From Clostridiaceae bacterium (GTDB lineage Bacteria > Bacillota > Clostridia > Saccharofermentanales > DTU023), in NCBI GenBank assembly GCA_012800135.1, contig JAAZJV010000044.1, forward strand, positions 1 to 7,367: DNA of 7,367 nt, given 5' to 3'. Made by a program: the position numbers and the translations under genes. A model generated the notes under the pieces. The model was not told where the DNA came from. It searched no databases and saw nothing but the letters and a program-made list of their open reading frames with translations. Shown piece by piece: positions 5,592 through 7,367 of this stretch; position 1 is the stretch's first letter, and every line of letters starts with the position of its first letter.

Positions 5592-6264
5592 CAGGCAGCT
5601 GACGGATCATCGCCTCAGCTGAATAAACATTCATGCCGATTCGATGGACTCCAAGTTCAACCATGCGCTTAACCGTCTCGAGATCGCGAATGCCGCCTGC
5701 ACATTTCACTTTGATTTTATTATTCGCGCCTCGTAGCATGAGTCGTGCATGCTCGACGGTGCATGCTCCCAGATTACCTGTTCCTGACTTCACGAAATCG
5801 GCACCGCTGAGAATAACAAGTTCACAGGCTTTCTCAATCTGTTCGGGTGACAGAATGGCGCATTCGATGATCACTTTTAAGTTGTGGTTCGACGGCACAA
5901 CGTCGCGAACCGCCTTAAGGTCTTCTAGCACATATTCGTATTCACCATTTCTGAAAGCGGCGATGTTCATCCACATGTCGATTTCATCGCAGCCCATCTC
6001 AATGTACTTTTTGGCTTCAAATACTTTCACTTCAGTCAATTCCGTGCCTGCGCCGAGAGATGATCCTACTCCGCCGCCAACACCTGTTACGCAACCTTTC
6101 ATGTTTTCCAACAGGTAGGGGTAATAGGATGCAAAACCGAAGATCTGTGCGAACTCGTATTTTTTTGAATATTCAACGAGATCTCGATGAGAAGAAAAAG
6201 AAAGATTTGCACCGATGGCCGTTGCGTCGACCATGCCTGCAAAGCTCTTTGCCGTAAGCTTCAT
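5584..6264 (-). CDS. deoC: DeoC-like class I aldolase (deoxyribose-phosphate aldolase family)
   Basis: A 226-residue Schiff-base aldolase. The catalytic set of the family is present: Asp96 in DEIDMWMN, the Schiff-base Lys159 in DFVKSGTG, and Lys187 in VKCAGGIRD. The N-terminal VDATAIGAN corresponds to the usual IDHTLL segment. Several pocket segments are unusual: VGGGVGSSLGAG (62-73) replaces the usual GFPxG loop, VKSGTG replaces VKTSTG, and RIGMNVYS (208-215) replaces the phosphate-binding RIGTSxG. The protein is therefore family-sound but may not act on deoxyribose 5-phosphate. The start at ATG 6264 has AAGAAGG about 8 bases upstream. It heads a two-gene unit with the kinase, overlapping it by 8 bases, and its leader carries tandem repeats and the element shared with the epimerase gene. 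It probably cleaves a phosphorylated ketose or deoxysugar made by the kinase (inference). Confidence 0.9.
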   Translation of the reverse strand: MKLTAKSFAGMVDATAIGANLSFSSHRDLVEYSKKYEFAQIFGFASYYPYLLENMKGCVTGVGGGVGSSLGAGTELTEVKVFEAKKYIEMGCDEIDMWMNIAAFRNGEYEYVLEDLKAVRDVVPSNHNLKVIIECAILSPEQIEKACELVILSGADFVKSGTGNLGACTVEHARLMLRGANNKIKVKCAGGIRDLETVKRMVELGVHRIGMNVYSAEAMIRQLPDE

Positions 6265-6280
6265 ATTAAAGCCTTCTTTC

Positions 6281-6383
6281 TATAATGTTGTTTTAATGTT
6301 GTTTGTTTGTAAGGCTGTTTTACTTGTAATGCTGTCTTGTTTTTAAGTCAAATGTTGTTCTGTTTGTTATATTGTTCTGTTTC
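6281..6383. repeat. degenerate roughly 17-base tandem repeats in the aldolase leader
   Basis: About six diverged units follow each other, each containing a version of TGTAATGCTGTCTTGTT: AATGTTGTTTT, AATGTTGTTTG, GTAAGGCTGTTTTAC (6309), GTAATGCTGTCTTGT (6326, 17 bases later), AAATGTTGTTCTGTT and ATATTGTTCTGTTTC. On the transcribed strand this is a CA-rich, G-poor leader (AACAxxACAxCATTA-like), likely unstructured. Units were aligned by eye and the outer ones are loose. Confidence 0.55.
6317..6352 (-). promoter_or_regulatory. leader element shared with the epimerase gene, copy 2, with a possible promoter
   Basis: On the minus strand TTGACT (6351-6346) is followed after 17 bases by TACAAG (6328-6323). 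This is a good -35 with a poor -10, and the shared core ACAAGACAGCATTACA fills the spacer. The corresponding element ahead of the epimerase gene has TTATCC in place of TTGACT, so the promoter reading is less convincing there. The element ends about 53 bases before the aldolase ATG. Confidence 0.4.
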
Positions 6384-6601
6384 TAAAAATATAATAAATT
6401 CATTTTCCGCGGCTGAGAAGATGTCTAGCGGGATTGTTGCCGGACATTCTAACTCTGCCTGCATTCATTTTTTGCGACCGACGAAAAGAGGCGCTTGCCG
6501 AGTCAAATTTGTATGACGTCTTCGTCACTCTCCGCAACTGGAAAGGAGCTTGACGGGCTAATTGTTAGATGTCTTGACTCTACCGACATTTATTCTTTAC
6601 G
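6384..6601. other. gap between the binding-protein and aldolase genes, no gene found
   Basis: I find no convincing coding region here; the open frames lack ribosome sites and recognisable products. The stretch holds AT-rich sequence near 6385-6405 that could contribute to an aldolase promoter. A small inverted repeat TGACG-TCTT-CGTCA lies at 6514-6527. Two short sequences resemble the stop region of the binding-protein gene: GACATTTATTCTTT at 6585-6598 and a weaker GACATTCTAACTCT at 6443-6456, against GACATTTACTCTTT at 6694-6707 across the true stop. Confidence 0.5.
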
Positions 6602-6637
6602 GGTGAAGAGGAGCAGCCGAAGCTGCCCCTTTTCACC
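6602..6637. terminator. hairpin terminator after the sugar-binding-protein gene
   Basis: A 16-position stem with a four-base loop and only two imperfect pairs: GGTGAAGAGGAGCAGC pairs with GCTGCCCCTTTTCACC. Read on the minus strand, the direction of the binding-protein gene, the loop is C(TTCG)G, an extra-stable tetraloop. No U-run follows the whole stem in that direction, though the distal arm contains CCTCTT. It lies about 60 bases past the stop and may act as a partial terminator or mRNA 3'-end stabiliser within the operon. Confidence 0.6.
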
Positions 6638-6698
6638 GTTTCATTGTTTACAGCATGTTTTATGGTGTAAACGATTCTTCTGTTTGTGTCGTTGACAT

Positions 6699-7367
6699 TT
6701 ACTCTTTGAACTTGAACTCGTCAATCTCTTCTGCTCTGGCAATACCAAGTTCGAGCAAGATGTGCTCTGACGTATCGCCGCCATTCAGGAACTTGTCCGC
6801 TGTTTCAACACAGATTCTTCCCATCATAATGGGGAACTGTGCGACTGATGCGGCCAGTATGCCGTCTGGTCCGTCTGCTTTCATGATGTCAATTTGCTCG
6901 GGCGACGCGTCATATCCGACGATTCTGACTTCATTCCTGCCCATCTGTGTGCACGCAGCATAAGCGCCAAGCGTATGGTCGCCGTCCGGTGCGAAGATCG
7001 CACTGAGATCCGGATGAGCGGTGAGCATGTTTTCGGTTGTCTTCTGGTGCGCATCTCTCGGGCCGTTGGACAGCTGTCTTACGATTTCGATGTCAGGCGC
7101 ATGCTCTTTGATATAGTCTTCCACGCCCTGGCAGCGCTGTTCAATGACAACAACACCGGGGTTATCTTCCAGAATGAGAACTTTTCCTTCTGTTCCGATT
7201 CTGTTGACGATCTCTTTGCCTGCTTGTACTCCGCCATCATAGTTATCGCACTTAATGACCGCATTACACTCATCCATGTCGGCAATGATGTCATAGTTGA
7301 TGATCGGAACACCTTTGTTCAGCGCATCCTGCAAGTGAGGAACGATGGCATAGGCATCGATCGGCGC
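6699..7367 (-). CDS. sugar ABC-transporter substrate-binding protein, RbsB-like, N-terminus outside the window
   Basis: The C-terminal 222 residues of a type 1 periplasmic-binding-protein-like solute receptor; the frame is open to the window edge, so the signal peptide or lipobox is not visible. Family features are the segment GVPIINYDI, the domain-crossing region around GGVQAGKEIVNRIG, GKVLILEDNPG, the recurring AIFAPDGDHTLGAYAA pattern of ribose-type receptors, VRIVGYDASPEQIDIM and the closing AASVAQFPIMMGR. It would capture a monosaccharide or similar polyol or sugar derivative outside the membrane for an ABC importer whose permease and ATPase are not in view. It is transcribed toward the aldolase, kinase and epimerase genes, with a 434-base gap and a hairpin in between. 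That arrangement allows strong expression of the receptor over the enzymes (inference). The ligand cannot be named. Confidence 0.9.
   Translation of the reverse strand, partial: APIDAYAIVPHLQDALNKGVPIINYDIIADMDECNAVIKCDNYDGGVQAGKEIVNRIGTEGKVLILEDNPGVVVIEQRCQGVEDYIKEHAPDIEIVRQLSNGPRDAHQKTTENMLTAHPDLSAIFAPDGDHTLGAYAACTQMGRNEVRIVGYDASPEQIDIMKADGPDGILAASVAQFPIMMGRICVETADKFLNGGDTSEHILLELGIARAEEIDEFKFKE

Noticed and set aside
5633..6118. 161-codon plus-strand frame opposite the aldolase
   Set aside because: Composition is typical of an antisense shadow, and the minus-strand aldolase with its full catalytic set explains this DNA.
6495..6695. 66-codon plus-strand frame in the gap before the aldolase gene
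   Set aside because: It crosses the terminator hairpin, has no convincing ribosome site and gives a low-complexity Ser/Arg/Cys-rich product.

Overview
The window looks like part of a carbohydrate-utilisation region from a Gram-positive, Bacillota-type genome. This is inferred from purine-rich AAGGAG-type ribosome sites, TTGACA/TATAAT-type promoters, a cre-like LacI-family operator and moderate base composition. The genus cannot be read from the sequence.

Layout. At the left edge (1-81, minus) are the first 27 codons of an unidentified gene. A 275-base divergent regulatory region (82-356) holds two good back-to-back promoters. Each has a palindrome at or just past its predicted start site, and a third, perfect palindrome lies between them. 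Rightward runs a LacI-family regulator (366-1391), followed after 13 bases by a PreA/dihydroorotate-dehydrogenase-like flavoprotein with a C-terminal ferredoxin domain (1405-2538). A degenerate repeat block and a strong hairpin (2709-2735) end that unit. All genes to the right are on the minus strand. In order of transcription they are: a sugar ABC-transporter binding protein (6699-7367, its N-terminus beyond the window), a DeoC-like aldolase (5584-6264), an FGGY-family kinase overlapping it by 8 bases (4032-5591), a decayed remnant of a second kinase 3' end (about 3806-4018), and a FrlC-like TIM-barrel epimerase (2824-3657).

How they may work together (inference). A sugar or sugar-like compound is bound and imported by the ABC system, isomerised by the epimerase, phosphorylated by the FGGY kinase and cleaved by the aldolase. 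The LacI protein is the obvious candidate sensor. The iron-sulfur flavoprotein in the regulator's operon has no standard place in such a route. It also lacks the usual catalytic Cys of its family, so it is the least predictable protein here.

The most unusual DNA is in the gaps. The kinase gene is followed by a colinear, frameshifted copy of its own last roughly 50 codons. The leaders of the aldolase and epimerase genes share a roughly 35-base element with the core ACAAGACAGCATYACA, and a third copy of the core lies inside the kinase remnant. Most other gaps contain short degenerate tandem repeats, some of which resemble the 3' end of the gene just upstream.
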